From positions 3,782,001 to 3,846,000 of the forward strand of contig NZ_CP125655.1 in assembly GCF_030053835.1 (NCBI RefSeq): a DNA stretch of 64,000 bases, given 5' to 3'. Position numbers and translations under genes: made by a program. The DNA is from Cellulomonas sp. ES6. Lineage in GTDB: Bacteria > Actinomycetota > Actinomycetes > Actinomycetales > Cellulomonadaceae. Below the pieces are notes generated by a model, which searched no databases, was not told the DNA's origin, and saw only the letters and a list, made by a program, of their open reading frames with translations. Of the stretch, positions 16,513 to 26,289 are shown in pieces (the stretch's first letter is position 1; each line of letters starts with the position of its first letter).

Positions 16513-17451
16513 ATGACCACGACCGCACCGGCCACCACGCCCGCCGCCCGGCCCGCCCGGCCCGGCCGCGGCCCCCGCCTGCGCACCCCGCGGCGGCACA
16601 GCGTCGACCGGCCCCGCCGCAGCGGCCTGCTGACGGTGCTCACCGCCCTGGTGTGCCTGTACAGCCTGGTCCCGCTCGCCTGGCTGCTCATCAACGCCAC
16701 CAAGTCCCAGGGCGACCTGTTCACGTCGTTCGGCCTGTGGTTCTCCGGGAACTTCCACCTCGTCCAGAACGTCACCGACACGCTGACCTACGACGACGGC
16801 ATCTTCGTGCGCTGGCTCGGCAACACCCTGCTGTACGTCGTGGCGGGTGCCGGCGGCGCGACGCTGCTCGCGGTGCTCGGCGGGTACGGCCTGGCCAAGT
16901 TCACGTTCCCCGGCAAGCGCGCGGTGTTCGCGGTCGTCATCGGCGCGGTTGCGGTGCCCGGCACGGCGCTGGCGGTCCCGACGTTCCTCATGTTCAGCCG
17001 GATGGGCCTGACCAACACCCCGTGGGCGGTCATCATCCCCTCGCTGATCTCCCCGTTCGGGCTCTACCTCATGTGGACGTTCGCGGCCGAGGCGATCCCC
17101 ACCGAGCTGCTCGAGGCGGCCCGGGTGGACGGCGCGGGGGAGGCGCGGACGTTCGCGCAGATCTGCCTGCCCCTGCTCGCCCCCGGCATCGTCACGGTGC
17201 TGCTCTTCACGATGGTCGCGACCTGGAACAACTACTTCCTGCCGCTGATCATGCTCAAGGACCCCGACTGGTACCCGCTCACCGTGGGGCTCAACGCCTG
17301 GAACGCCCAGGCCGCGACGGCCGGCGGCGAGGCGATCTTCAACCTCGTGATCACCGGGTCCGTCCTGACCATCCTGCCCCTGGTCGTGGCCTTCCTGCTC
17401 CTCCAGCGGTACTGGCAGTCGGGCCTCGCGTCCGGCTCCGTCAAGGAGTGA
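16513..17451 (+). CDS. Sugar ABC transporter permease, MalG type
   Basis: This 312-residue permease has a Pro/Arg-rich cytoplasmic N-terminus and then six helices beginning LLTVLTALVCLYSLVPLAWL. Its EAA loop is EAARVDGAGEARTFAQICLP. It pairs with the MalF-type protein to form the membrane channel of a CUT1 importer. The ATG at 16513 is spaced better from the GGAAGGGGG sequence than the GTG at 16504, which overlaps the previous stop; either is possible and they differ by three residues. No ATP-binding subunit gene follows. Confidence 0.92.
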   Translation: MTTTAPATTPAARPARPGRGPRLRTPRRHSVDRPRRSGLLTVLTALVCLYSLVPLAWLLINATKSQGDLFTSFGLWFSGNFHLVQNVTDTLTYDDGIFVRWLGNTLLYVVAGAGGATLLAVLGGYGLAKFTFPGKRAVFAVVIGAVAVPGTALAVPTFLMFSRMGLTNTPWAVIIPSLISPFGLYLMWTFAAEAIPTELLEAARVDGAGEARTFAQICLPLLAPGIVTVLLFTMVATWNNYFLPLIMLKDPDWYPLTVGLNAWNAQAATAGGEAIFNLVITGSVLTILPLVVAFLLLQRYWQSGLASGSVKE

Positions 17452-17519
17452 CCACCGGCGTCCCCCGATCCACCCGACCCCACCCCCCGCGGTTCCGACA
17501 ACGAAGTGAGAGGACCCCT

Positions 17520-18836
17520 ATGTCCACCCCCCGCACCCTCTGGCGCGGCGCCGCAGTCGTCGGCGCCCTGACCCTGGCCCTGACGGCCTGCTCCTCCGGG
17601 GGCTCCGGCGGCGGCTCGTCCGACGACTCCTCCGGCTCCGCCGAGAGCGGCTCGCTGCTCGTGTGGGCCTGGGACAACACGGTCGAGCCGATCGCCGAGT
17701 CCTACATGGACGAGCACCCCGACGTGACGATCGACGTGGTCAACGCCGGCACCGGCAACGACCAGTACACGGCGCTGCAGAACGCGGTGGCCGCCGGGTC
17801 CGGCATCCCCGACCTCGCGCAGGTCGAGTACTACGCCGTGCCGCAGTTCGCGATCGGCGGGGCGCTCGCCGACATCTCCGGCCTGGGCGCCTCCGACCTG
17901 GAGGGCACGTACAGCCCCGGCCCGTGGTCGGCCGTCCACCAGGGAGACGCGATCTACGGCCTGCCGATGGACTCCGGCCCGATGGCGCTGTTCTACAACA
18001 CGACGGTGTTCGAGAAGTACGGCGTCGACGTCCCCACCACGTGGGACGAGTACCTCGACGCGGCGCGGGCCCTGCACGCCGCCGACCCGAGCGTGTACAT
18101 CGCCAACGACACCGGCGACGCCGGGTTCACCACCTCGATGATCTGGCAGGCCGGCGGCCACCCGTTCCAGGTGGACGGCACGGACGTCACGATCGACCTC
18201 GCCGACGCGGGCAGCCAGAAGTTCGCCGACCTGTGGCAGCAGCTCATCGACGAGGACCTGCTGGCGCCCATCTCGTCCTGGAGCGACGAGTGGTACCAGG
18301 GCCTGGGCAACGGCACCATCGCGTCCCTGACCATCGGGGCCTGGATGCCGGGCAACCTCGAGGCGGGCGTCGAGCAGGCCTCCGGGCAGTGGCGCGTGGC
18401 GCCGATGCCGCAGTGGGAGGCCGGCGCGAGCGCGTCCGCGGAGAACGGCGGCAGCGCCCTGTCGGTGATGGAGGCCAGCCAGAACAAGGACCTGGCGTAC
18501 GACTTCCTCACCTACCTGTCGAACGGCCCGGGCACGCGGATCCGCATCGACGCCGGCGGCTTCCCCGCCACGACGGCCGACCTGGAGTCGGACGCGTTCC
18601 TCGGCAAGGAGTCCGAGTACTTCGGCGGCCAGAAGATCAACGAGGTGCTCTCGCAGTCCGCGGCCGACGTCGTCGAGGGCTGGCAGTACCTGCCGTTCCA
18701 GGTCTACGCGAACAGCATCTTCAACGACACGGTCGGCCAGGCCTACGTCTCGGACACCTCGCTGGCCGACGGCCTCGCGGCGTGGCAGGAGCAGGTCACG
18801 ACCTACGGCAACGACCAGGGCTTCACCGTCCAGTGA
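17520..18836 (+). CDS. Sugar-binding lipoprotein of the ABC importer
   Basis: This 438-residue extracellular solute-binding protein (family 1) has a signal peptide ending in the lipobox LTAC (C24), a Ser/Gly-rich tether, and the binding fold starting LLVWAWDNTVEPIAESYM. Mid-protein motifs GLPMDSGPMALFYNTTVF and IWQAGGHPF are typical for CUT1 binding proteins. It should capture a galactose-containing oligosaccharide, judged from the adjoining GH35 gene. It follows the two permease genes, an order less common than binding-protein-first. A GAGAGGA element precedes the ATG. A strong hairpin follows the stop. Confidence 0.92.
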   Translation: MSTPRTLWRGAAVVGALTLALTACSSGGSGGGSSDDSSGSAESGSLLVWAWDNTVEPIAESYMDEHPDVTIDVVNAGTGNDQYTALQNAVAAGSGIPDLAQVEYYAVPQFAIGGALADISGLGASDLEGTYSPGPWSAVHQGDAIYGLPMDSGPMALFYNTTVFEKYGVDVPTTWDEYLDAARALHAADPSVYIANDTGDAGFTTSMIWQAGGHPFQVDGTDVTIDLADAGSQKFADLWQQLIDEDLLAPISSWSDEWYQGLGNGTIASLTIGAWMPGNLEAGVEQASGQWRVAPMPQWEAGASASAENGGSALSVMEASQNKDLAYDFLTYLSNGPGTRIRIDAGGFPATTADLESDAFLGKESEYFGGQKINEVLSQSAADVVEGWQYLPFQVYANSIFNDTVGQAYVSDTSLADGLAAWQEQVTTYGNDQGFTVQ

Positions 18837-18843
18837 CGCCCGC

Positions 18844-18879
18844 GGCCGGCGGCGGGAGCTCCTCCTCCCGCCGCCGGCC
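18844..18879 (+). terminator. 15-bp hairpin between the binding-protein gene and the GH35 gene
   Basis: GGCCGGCGGCGGGAG (18844-18858) pairs perfectly with 18865-18879 across a six-base loop. There is no T-run. In sugar importer operons such stems often protect the binding-protein message or partly terminate transcription, so that the binding protein is made in excess over downstream enzymes. That role is inferred here. Confidence 0.7.
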
Positions 18880-18923
18880 ACCCGCCCCGACCCGCCCCCT
18901 CGCCCCAGGAGCCCTGACCCACC

Positions 18924-20690
18924 ATGCCGACGTTCGAGATCGGTGACCGCGACTTCCTCCTCGACGGCCGGCCGCTCCAGGTGATTTCCGGCGCGCTGCA
19001 CTACTTCCGGGTGCACCCCGCGCAGTGGGCGGACCGGATCCGCAAGGCGCGGCTCATGGGGCTCAACACCGTCGAGACGTACGTCGCCTGGAACGTGCAC
19101 GCCCCGCAGCGCGGGCGCTTCGACCTCGACGGGCCGCGGGACCTGGGGCGGTTCCTCGACCTCGTGGCCGCGGAGGGCCTGCACGCGATCGTGCGGCCCG
19201 GCCCGTACATCTGCGCCGAGTGGGACGGCGGCGGGCTGCCCGGCTGGCTGCTGGCCGATCCCGAGGTCCGGGTCCGGCGCCACGAGCCCCACTACCTCGC
19301 AGCGGTCGAGCAGTACTACGACCAGCTGCTCCCGCTCGTGGCGAAGCGGCAGGTCACCCGCGGCGGTCCGGTGCTCGCCGTGCAGGTCGAGAACGAGTAC
19401 GGCGCCTACGGCGACGACCCGGAGTACCTGCGGGCCCTCGTGGCGATGGTGCGCGACCGCGGCATCGAGGTGCCGCTGCTCACGTGCGACCAGGCCGACG
19501 ACGCGATGCAGGCCCGCGGCGGCCTGCCGGAGCTGCACCGCACCGTCACGTTCGGCTCCCGCGCCGTCGAGCGGCTGGAGCTGCTGCGCCGGCACCAGCC
19601 GACCGGCCCGCTGATGTGCATGGAGTTCTGGAACGGCTGGTTCGACTCCTGGGGCGGCCACCACCACGTCGCACCGGCGGAGACCAACGCGGGCGACCTC
19701 GACGACCTGCTGGCCGCCGGTGCCTCGGTGAACCTGTACATGTTCCACGGCGGCACGAACGCCGGCTTCACGAACGGCGCCAACGACAAGGGGACCTACG
19801 CGCCGATCACCACGTCCTACGACTACGACGCGCCGCTCGCGGAGGACGGCAGCCCGACGCCGAAGTACCACGCGATGCGCGAGGTCATCGCGCGGCACGC
19901 ACCCGTCCCGGACGAGGTGCCCGCGGAGCGCGCCCCGGCGCCCGAGGCCGTGGTGGAGCTGCGGCGGCGCCTGCCGCTGGCGGCCGCCGTGCCGGTGCTC
20001 GGCGAGGCGAAGGCGTGGGACCACCTCCCGACGACCGACGAGCTCGGCCAGTGGACGGGCTTCACGCTGTACCGCACGTCCGTCACGGCGCAGGACCGGG
20101 TGCTCGTCGTCGGCGAGGTGCGGGACCGGGCCGTCGTCGCGCTCGACGGGGAGCCGGTGGGCGTCCTGAGCCGCAGCGAGGGGGCGCGCGCGCTGCCGCT
20201 CCCGGCACGTGCGGGCGAGCTGACCGTGCTGCTCGAGGACCAGGGGCGCGTCGGCTACGGGCCGCGGATCGGGGAGCCGAAGGGGCTGATCGGGGGCGCG
20301 CGCACGGCCGCCCGGGAGCTCACCGCCTGGGAGACCGTCGGACTGCGGCTGGACGCCGTCGACGCCGGTCTCGCGGAGCTGCTCGACGCGGCACCGGAGG
20401 TGGACCCGGAGCTGCCGGTGGCCGGTCCGGCGTTCCTCGCCGGCACGGTCGACACCGTCGCGGGGGCCGACCACTTCCTGCGCCTCGACGGGTGCTCCAA
20501 GGGCCTGGTGTGGGTGAACGGCCACCTGCTGGGCCGCTACTGGTCCGCCGGGCCGACCCGCACGCTCTACGTCCCCGGGCCGCTGCTGCGGGCCGAGCGG
20601 AACGAGGTCGTGGTGCTCGAGCTGCACGCCGCGGCGGCCGCACGGGTCGCGTTCGTCGCCGGACCGGACCTGGGGCACACCGAGTCCTAG
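18924..20690 (+). CDS. GH35 beta-galactosidase
   Basis: This 588-residue glycoside hydrolase has a catalytic barrel beginning VISGALHYFRVHPAQWADRI, and PYICAEWDGGGLPGWLL is a family signature. The acid/base is E158 in VENEYGAYG and the nucleophile E234 in CMEFWNGWFDSWGG. C-terminal beta-domains contain VWVNGHLLGRYW, the usual GH35 galactose-binding-like fold. There is no signal peptide, so it acts in the cytoplasm on imported galactosides. It lies directly behind the binding-protein gene and should complete the import-then-hydrolyse pathway under LacI control. An AGGAGCC element precedes the ATG. Confidence 0.93.
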   Translation: MPTFEIGDRDFLLDGRPLQVISGALHYFRVHPAQWADRIRKARLMGLNTVETYVAWNVHAPQRGRFDLDGPRDLGRFLDLVAAEGLHAIVRPGPYICAEWDGGGLPGWLLADPEVRVRRHEPHYLAAVEQYYDQLLPLVAKRQVTRGGPVLAVQVENEYGAYGDDPEYLRALVAMVRDRGIEVPLLTCDQADDAMQARGGLPELHRTVTFGSRAVERLELLRRHQPTGPLMCMEFWNGWFDSWGGHHHVAPAETNAGDLDDLLAAGASVNLYMFHGGTNAGFTNGANDKGTYAPITTSYDYDAPLAEDGSPTPKYHAMREVIARHAPVPDEVPAERAPAPEAVVELRRRLPLAAAVPVLGEAKAWDHLPTTDELGQWTGFTLYRTSVTAQDRVLVVGEVRDRAVVALDGEPVGVLSRSEGARALPLPARAGELTVLLEDQGRVGYGPRIGEPKGLIGGARTAARELTAWETVGLRLDAVDAGLAELLDAAPEVDPELPVAGPAFLAGTVDTVAGADHFLRLDGCSKGLVWVNGHLLGRYWSAGPTRTLYVPGPLLRAERNEVVVLELHAAAAARVAFVAGPDLGHTES

Positions 20691-20811
20691 GTGCCAGCAC
20701 CCAGGAGACGTCCAGGACGACCCGGCCGCCCCCTCAGAACGGCGCCGCGCCCGCCGATGACACGGACGAGCACCCGGCCCGCCCGCCGGGTCGGGCACGA
20801 GGGGGGTCGCA

Positions 20812-22239
20812 GTGGACGGCAGGGAGCCCGCCGACGTGGTGGCGCTCCCCGACGTCCCGGCGCAGGCCGACGCCCCGGACCCGCCCGACCCGCTCGCCTG
20901 GCGCCTGACGCAGCCGGCCGGCCGGGTCGCGCTGCTCGAGACGCTCATCGAGGCGGCCCCCGTCGGGGTCGGGCTCGTCACGCTCGACGGGCTCACGCCG
21001 CTGACCAACGCGACGCTCCGGCGGCTGCTCGGGTACTCCGACGACGAGTTCGCGAGCACGCCGTTCTCGGCGTACACGGCGCCCGAGGACGTCGAGGAGA
21101 ACGACCGGCTGTTCCAGGCGATGCTCGCCGGCGCCGGCGACCAGTTCGCGATGGAGAAGCGCTTCGTCCGCAAGGACGGCAGCACGCTGTGGGTCGAGCT
21201 CACGGTCTCGCTCGTGCGCGACGCGCAGGGCCGGCCGGACTACGCGATCGGCATGACGCAGGACATCACGGAGCGCAAGCGCCTCGCGGACGAGCTGCGC
21301 GCCGCCGAGATGCACTACCGGCTGATCGTGGAGCACGTGCCCGCCGTGGTGTACATCGCGGAGCCCGGCCCGCACGGCCGGTTCGTGTACGTGAGCCCGC
21401 GGCTGGAGTGGATGCTCGGCTACTCGCCCCAGGAGTGGCTGGCCGACCCGGGCCTGTGGTGGGCGGCGATGCACCCCGAGGACCGCGAGACGGTTCGCCC
21501 CCACGAGGACCTGGTGCCGCAGGTGCGCGAGGGGGAGATGTTCCCGTCGAGCACCTACCGGCTGCGGCACCGCGACGGGTACGACGTGTGGGTGCGCGAC
21601 GACGCCGTGCTGCGGCGCGACCGCGACGGCCGGCCGGTGCTGCACGGCGTGCTGCTGGACGTCACGCAGGAGAAGACGCTCGAGGAGCGCCTCGCGCACA
21701 TGGTCGACCACGACGCGCTGACCGGCCTGGTGAACCGCGCGCACTTCCACCGGCTGGTCGACCAGGCGCTCGCCCACGGCCGGTCCCGGACGCTGGAGGC
21801 CCCCGGGGACGGCCCCGGGATCGCGGTCATGTACGTCGACCTCGACGACTTCAAGGCGGTGAACGACGGCTTCGGCCACGCGGTGGGCGACCGCGTGCTC
21901 GTGGCCGTCGCGGAGCGGCTGCGGGCGCTCGCGCCCGCGGGGAGCACGGTCGCGCGGCTCGGGGGCGACGAGTTCGCGCTGCTGATCGCGGGCGTCCCGG
22001 ACGCCGGCGCCGCGGCCGCGGGGGTGACCGCCGCCCTCGGGGACGTCACCGTCGACGTCGCGGGGGAGACCGCGCGGGTCGGTGCCAGCGTCGGCGTCGC
22101 CGTGGCGAACCGGTGGCACACCACCGAGCTGCTCCTGCACGACGCGGACCAGGCGATGTACCAGGCGAAGCTCGCCGGCGACGGGCCGGACGGGCACGGG
22201 CACACCGGGTTCGACGGCCGCCGGGCGGCGCGCGGCTGA
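20812..22239 (+). CDS. PAS-PAS-GGDEF diguanylate cyclase
   Basis: This 475-residue protein has two PAS domains (about 40-165, ending GMTQDITERKRL, and about 167-290, ending LLDVTQEKTLEERL) and a GGDEF domain from about 298 (DHDALTGLVNRAHFHRL). The active-site motif GGDEF is intact at 384-388, so it should make cyclic di-GMP. No RxxD inhibitory site is visible just upstream of the motif. There are no membrane segments, so the PAS domains sense a cytoplasmic signal. GTG at 20812 follows a G-rich GAGGGGGGTCG element. The gene stands alone and is convergent with pfs. Confidence 0.9.
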   Translation: MDGREPADVVALPDVPAQADAPDPPDPLAWRLTQPAGRVALLETLIEAAPVGVGLVTLDGLTPLTNATLRRLLGYSDDEFASTPFSAYTAPEDVEENDRLFQAMLAGAGDQFAMEKRFVRKDGSTLWVELTVSLVRDAQGRPDYAIGMTQDITERKRLADELRAAEMHYRLIVEHVPAVVYIAEPGPHGRFVYVSPRLEWMLGYSPQEWLADPGLWWAAMHPEDRETVRPHEDLVPQVREGEMFPSSTYRLRHRDGYDVWVRDDAVLRRDRDGRPVLHGVLLDVTQEKTLEERLAHMVDHDALTGLVNRAHFHRLVDQALAHGRSRTLEAPGDGPGIAVMYVDLDDFKAVNDGFGHAVGDRVLVAVAERLRALAPAGSTVARLGGDEFALLIAGVPDAGAAAAGVTAALGDVTVDVAGETARVGASVGVAVANRWHTTELLLHDADQAMYQAKLAGDGPDGHGHTGFDGRRAARG

Positions 22240-22251
22240 GCCCCGGGCGCC

Positions 22252-22989
22252 TCAGCCCGTGGCGCCGAGCCGGGCCAGCATGCCCAGCACCACGGCGGCG
22301 GACCGCTCGGCGGCGTCGTCCACGTGCGTGAGGAAGTCGTCCGCGCCCGCCGGGCCGCACAGGTCGGAGATCCCGCGCACCGCGAGGAACGGCACGCCGT
22401 AGACGTGCGCGACCTGCGCGAGCGCGGTCGACTCCATGTCGGTCGACAGCCCGCCGGGGAACTGCTCGCGCACCGGGCCGACCAGGGACGCGTCCACGAA
22501 CGCGTCCCCGGAGAGCATCTGCCCGGTCCGCACCGTCAGGTCGCCCGCGTCGGCGCCCAGGGCGGCTCCGCGCAGCGCCGGGTCGCCCCGGTAGCCCGCC
22601 GGCATGCCCGGGACCTGCCCCAGCGCGTAGCCGAAGGCCCGGGCGTCGGCGCCGGTGTAGACGTGCTCGGTGCCGACCACCACGTCGCCGACGTGCACGC
22701 CCGCCTGCACGCCGCCGGCCGACCCGGCCGAGACGAGCGCGGGGCCCTCCCCGCCGCGGGCGGCGGCCACGAGCACGAGCGCCGCGGACGCCGCGGACGC
22801 CGCGTTCGCCAGGCCGATGCCGCCGCGGACGAGCAGCACGTCCTGACCGGCGACGGTGAGCAGGTGGTGCTCCGCGCCCCCGACGGTGGTGGGGTCCCCG
22901 ACCGCGTCCGCCCGCTCCAGGAACGGGGCGGCCTCGTCCGGCATGGCGACGGCGACGACCGTCCCGACGGTCGCGAGCGAGGCGGTCAC
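22252..22989 (-). CDS. mtnN: 5'-methylthioadenosine/S-adenosylhomocysteine nucleosidase
   Basis: This 245-residue nucleosidase (Pfs) has an N-terminal [18 protein letters not shown] holding the general-acid glutamate. SAGSAGG lies in the middle, [20 protein letters not shown] supplies the ribose-binding Met-Glu, and FLAVRGISD holds the catalytic aspartate. It cleaves adenine from S-adenosylhomocysteine and methylthioadenosine. The product S-ribosylhomocysteine is the LuxS substrate. Its GTG overlaps the luxS stop codon in a GTGA, so the two are translated together. This places the two consecutive steps of the activated methyl cycle in one mRNA. Confidence 0.92.
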   Translation of the reverse strand: MTASLATVGTVVAVAMPDEAAPFLERADAVGDPTTVGGAEHHLLTVAGQDVLLVRGGIGLANAASAASAALVLVAAARGGEGPALVSAGSAGGVQAGVHVGDVVVGTEHVYTGADARAFGYALGQVPGMPAGYRGDPALRGAALGADAGDLTVRTGQMLSGDAFVDASLVGPVREQFPGGLSTDMESTALAQVAHVYGVPFLAVRGISDLCGPAGADDFLTHVDDAAERSAAVVLGMLARLGATG

Positions 22990-23453
22990 GCGGTCACCGT
23001 GCTCCACTCGGCGCGGTGCGCGAGGAACTCGCGGGCGGCCCCCTGGGCACCCTCGAGCGTGTGGTTGGCGCCCCAGCCGCACTGCACCTCGTTCGCCGCG
23101 GGGACCTCCTGCGCCGTCGTGATGTCGGCGAGCGTCTCGGCGACCAGCTCCTGCACGTCCTCGTCCGCCCACTCGCCCTGCAGGATCAGGTAGAACCCGG
23201 TCTGGCAGCCCATCGGCGAGAAGTCGATCACCCGGTCGCTGTGGTTGCGGGAGTGCTCCGCGAACAGGTGCTCCAGGGAGTGGACCACCGGCATCTCCAG
23301 GTGCGCCTTGTTCGGCTGCGCGAAGCGGATGTCGTACTTGCTGATGACGTCGCCCGCCGGCAGCGCCTTGGTGTCGGCGAGCCGGATGTACGGCGCGACG
23401 ACGGTCCGGTGGTCGAGGTTGAACGACTCGACGTTCATGCGGGGCTGGTTCAC
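22986..23453 (-). CDS. luxS: S-ribosylhomocysteine lyase
   Basis: This 155-residue LuxS has all active-site residues: metal ligands H58 and H62 ([10 protein letters not shown]) and C125 (NEVQCGWG), the base E61, and the catalytic cysteine C83 in PMGCQTGFY. It converts S-ribosylhomocysteine to homocysteine and DPD, the precursor of autoinducer-2. No AI-2 receptor or Lsr importer is in the window, so methyl-cycle detoxification is the safer role. GTG at 23453 follows GAGGACC. An ATG at 23438 is an alternative that loses five residues. It precedes mtnN with a 4-base overlap. Confidence 0.94.
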   Translation of the reverse strand: MNQPRMNVESFNLDHRTVVAPYIRLADTKALPAGDVISKYDIRFAQPNKAHLEMPVVHSLEHLFAEHSRNHSDRVIDFSPMGCQTGFYLILQGEWADEDVQELVAETLADITTAQEVPAANEVQCGWGANHTLEGAQGAAREFLAHRAEWSTVTA

Positions 23454-23548
23454 GGCGGTCCTCGGGTTCGCTCGGGGGTCGGCCCGGGGGCGTGCCCGGG
23501 CCGCACGGCCCATTGTGCAGCGGACGGGCGCCTGCCGGTATTCCGGGG

Positions 23549-24571
23549 TCAGGCCGGCCGCACCGCCCGGCGCGGCAGCGGGCGGGTGCGCCCGCCGCGC
23601 GTGCTGCGCTCCACGAGCTCGAGCAGCCGCACGACCCGGGCCCGGTGCGGCGCCCACGGCGCGAGCACCTCCAGCACCTCGTCCTGCTCGACGCGGCGCC
23701 CCGCCACGGCGTCCCCGACCAGGCGAGGCAGGTGGAGGTCGCCGACGGACACCGCGTCCGCGTCGCCGAGCGCCCGCCGGGTGGTCTCCGCGACCGTCCA
23801 CCCGCCGATGCCGGGCACGGTCAGCAGCCGGCGGCGCAGCTCGGCGGGCTCCAGGTCGACGGCCTCCTGCAGCCGCGGCGCCACCGCCGCCGCCCGCAGC
23901 ACCGCCGACGCGCGCCGGTCGTCCACGCCGGCCCGCCGCCAGTCCCACGAGGGCACCCGCCGCCACCCCCGGGCGTCCGGCGGGACGCGCATGCCGGCGG
24001 GGGCCGGCCCGGGCGGGGTCGCGCCGTGCTGCAGCAGCAGCCGGCGCCAGGCGTCGTGCGCGTCCACGGTGACGACCCGCTGCTCCAGCACGGCGGGCAC
24101 GAGGGCGCCCAGCACGTCGCCGGTGCGCGGGATGCGCAGCCCCCGCATCCTGCGGTGGGCCGCCGCGATCCCGGCGTGGCCGGCGGGGTCGAACGACCGT
24201 ACGTCGTCGCGGGCGCCCAGCAGGTCCGGGAGCCCGGCGAGGGCGTGCTGCGCCCCCGGGCCCCACGCGGACGCGTCGACGCGTCCGGGGCCCGCCCGCA
24301 GCAGCAGCGTGGCGGGCCCCGCCGGCGTGCGCAGCGCGTGCCACACGGTGCCGTCCTGCCGGATCCGCAGGCTCGGGTCGCCGGGGCCGTGGCGCACCAT
24401 CATGAGGGTGAGCCGCAGGTCGAGCGGGCCGTCCGGGTGGACCGTGAGCGTGGCGTCCGTGGCGGTGGACGGACCCGCGTCGGGCCCGTCGGCGGGCGCC
24501 GGGTCGGGCGAGGCCGGGTCGGCGGACGCCGGGACGGGGGCGTCGCCGGGCGGGTGCATGCGGTCCAGCAT
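23549..24571 (-). CDS. AlkA-like HhH-GPD DNA glycosylase
   Basis: This 340-residue protein has a central HhH-GPD fold, seen as [22 protein letters not shown], then the helix-hairpin-helix [18 protein letters not shown] and the catalytic aspartate in [13 protein letters not shown]. This places it in the 3-methyladenine DNA glycosylase II group that excises alkylated bases. The first 45 residues are a Pro/Ala/Asp-rich extension. The N-terminal AlkA beta-domain is only weakly evident. The ATG at 24571 is the first in a frame open far upstream, and one at 24559 is also possible. It lies 53 bases behind an alpha/beta hydrolase gene, on the same strand. Confidence 0.82.
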   Translation of the reverse strand: MLDRMHPPGDAPVPASADPASPDPAPADGPDAGPSTATDATLTVHPDGPLDLRLTLMMVRHGPGDPSLRIRQDGTVWHALRTPAGPATLLLRAGPGRVDASAWGPGAQHALAGLPDLLGARDDVRSFDPAGHAGIAAAHRRMRGLRIPRTGDVLGALVPAVLEQRVVTVDAHDAWRRLLLQHGATPPGPAPAGMRVPPDARGWRRVPSWDWRRAGVDDRRASAVLRAAAVAPRLQEAVDLEPAELRRRLLTVPGIGGWTVAETTRRALGDADAVSVGDLHLPRLVGDAVAGRRVEQDEVLEVLAPWAPHRARVVRLLELVERSTRGGRTRPLPRRAVRPA

Positions 24572-24624
24572 GACGGACGCCGCCGACACCCCGGCGTGCG
24601 GGGTGGCGGCGGCGCGCGGCCGGG

Positions 24625-25534
<910 letters not shown>

Positions 25535-25558
25535 GCGCAACCCCCCGGGAGATGACGC

Positions 25559-26167
25559 ATGGCCGGACAGCTCGTGACGGCGCCCACCGAGCACCTCGAC
25601 GACGCCGAGGCCGCCCTGCGCGAGCAGGTGCTCGACGCCGCCGACCGCCTGTACTACCGGCGGGGCATCCAGGCCGTCGGCATGGACGAGCTGCGGACCG
25701 AGGCCGGCGTGCCGCTCAAGCGGCTCTACCGCCTGTTCGGCTCCAAGGACGCGATCGTGGCGGAGGTGCTGCGCCGCCGGCACGCGATGTGGGAGGAGGG
25801 GCTGACCGGCGCGGTGCTCGCCGCGTCCGGGCCCCGTGACCGCCTGCTCGCGATCTACGACTACCTCGCCGGCTGGTTCGCCGACGGGGACTTCCACGGC
25901 TGCATCTTCATCAACTCGTTCGGCGAGCTCGGCGGGTGCTCCCCGGAGGTCGCCGCCCTCGCGCGCGAGCACAAGGCGGGGTTCCAGGCCTACGTGGCCG
26001 AGCTGGTCGACGTCGCCGGCGGTCCGCCGCAGCTCGCCGCGCAGCTCGCGATCCTCGCGGAGGGCGCGCAGACCACGGCCGCCATCTCCGGCTCGCCCGA
26101 CGCGGCCGTGCAGGCGCGGGCGGCGGCGCAGACGCTCATCGACGCCGCGGGGCTGCGCGAGGGCTGA
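25559..26167 (+). CDS. TetR-family transcriptional repressor
   Basis: This 202-residue regulator has an N-terminal HTH (residues about 20-65: VLDAADRLYYRRGIQAVGM, then LYRLFGSKDAIVAEVLRRR). The C-terminal ligand domain contains DFHGCIFINSFGELGG, of the kind found in LmrA/YxaF-like TetR proteins. It diverges from a haloperoxidase-type hydrolase gene, and two 18-bp palindromes lie between the starts. Autorepression plus control of the hydrolase is the simplest reading. The inducer is unknown. The gene is followed by a 17-bp tandem repeat array. Confidence 0.9.
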   Translation: MAGQLVTAPTEHLDDAEAALREQVLDAADRLYYRRGIQAVGMDELRTEAGVPLKRLYRLFGSKDAIVAEVLRRRHAMWEEGLTGAVLAASGPRDRLLAIYDYLAGWFADGDFHGCIFINSFGELGGCSPEVAALAREHKAGFQAYVAELVDVAGGPPQLAAQLAILAEGAQTTAAISGSPDAAVQARAAAQTLIDAAGLREG

Positions 26168-26170
26168 GCC

Positions 26171-26272
26171 CGCGCGAGGGCCGGACCCGCGTGAGGGCCG
26201 GACCCGCGCCGGGGTCGGGCCTGCCTCAGGGTCGGGCCTGCGTCAGGGTCGGGCCGCGTCAGGGTCGGGACC
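26171..26272. repeat. Six tandem copies of an imperfect 17-bp repeat
   Basis: Units start at 26171, 26188, 26205, 26222, 26239 and 26256. Representative units are CGCGTGAGGGCCGGACC and TGCGTCAGGGTCGGGCC, and a seventh copy at 26273-26289 is degenerate. The array fills almost the whole gap between tetR and a convergent hydrolase gene. Neighbouring units can pair GGTCC-like and GGGCC-like segments, so it may act as a two-way terminator. Confidence 0.85.
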
Positions 26273-26289
26273 GCGTGCGGCGCGACCGG

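Noticed and set aside
17232..21203. Minus-strand open frame of about 1320 codons across the importer, GH35 and GGDEF genes
   Set aside because: It spans several intergenic gaps and genes of known family on the other strand, has no recognisable domain, and is explained by codon bias.
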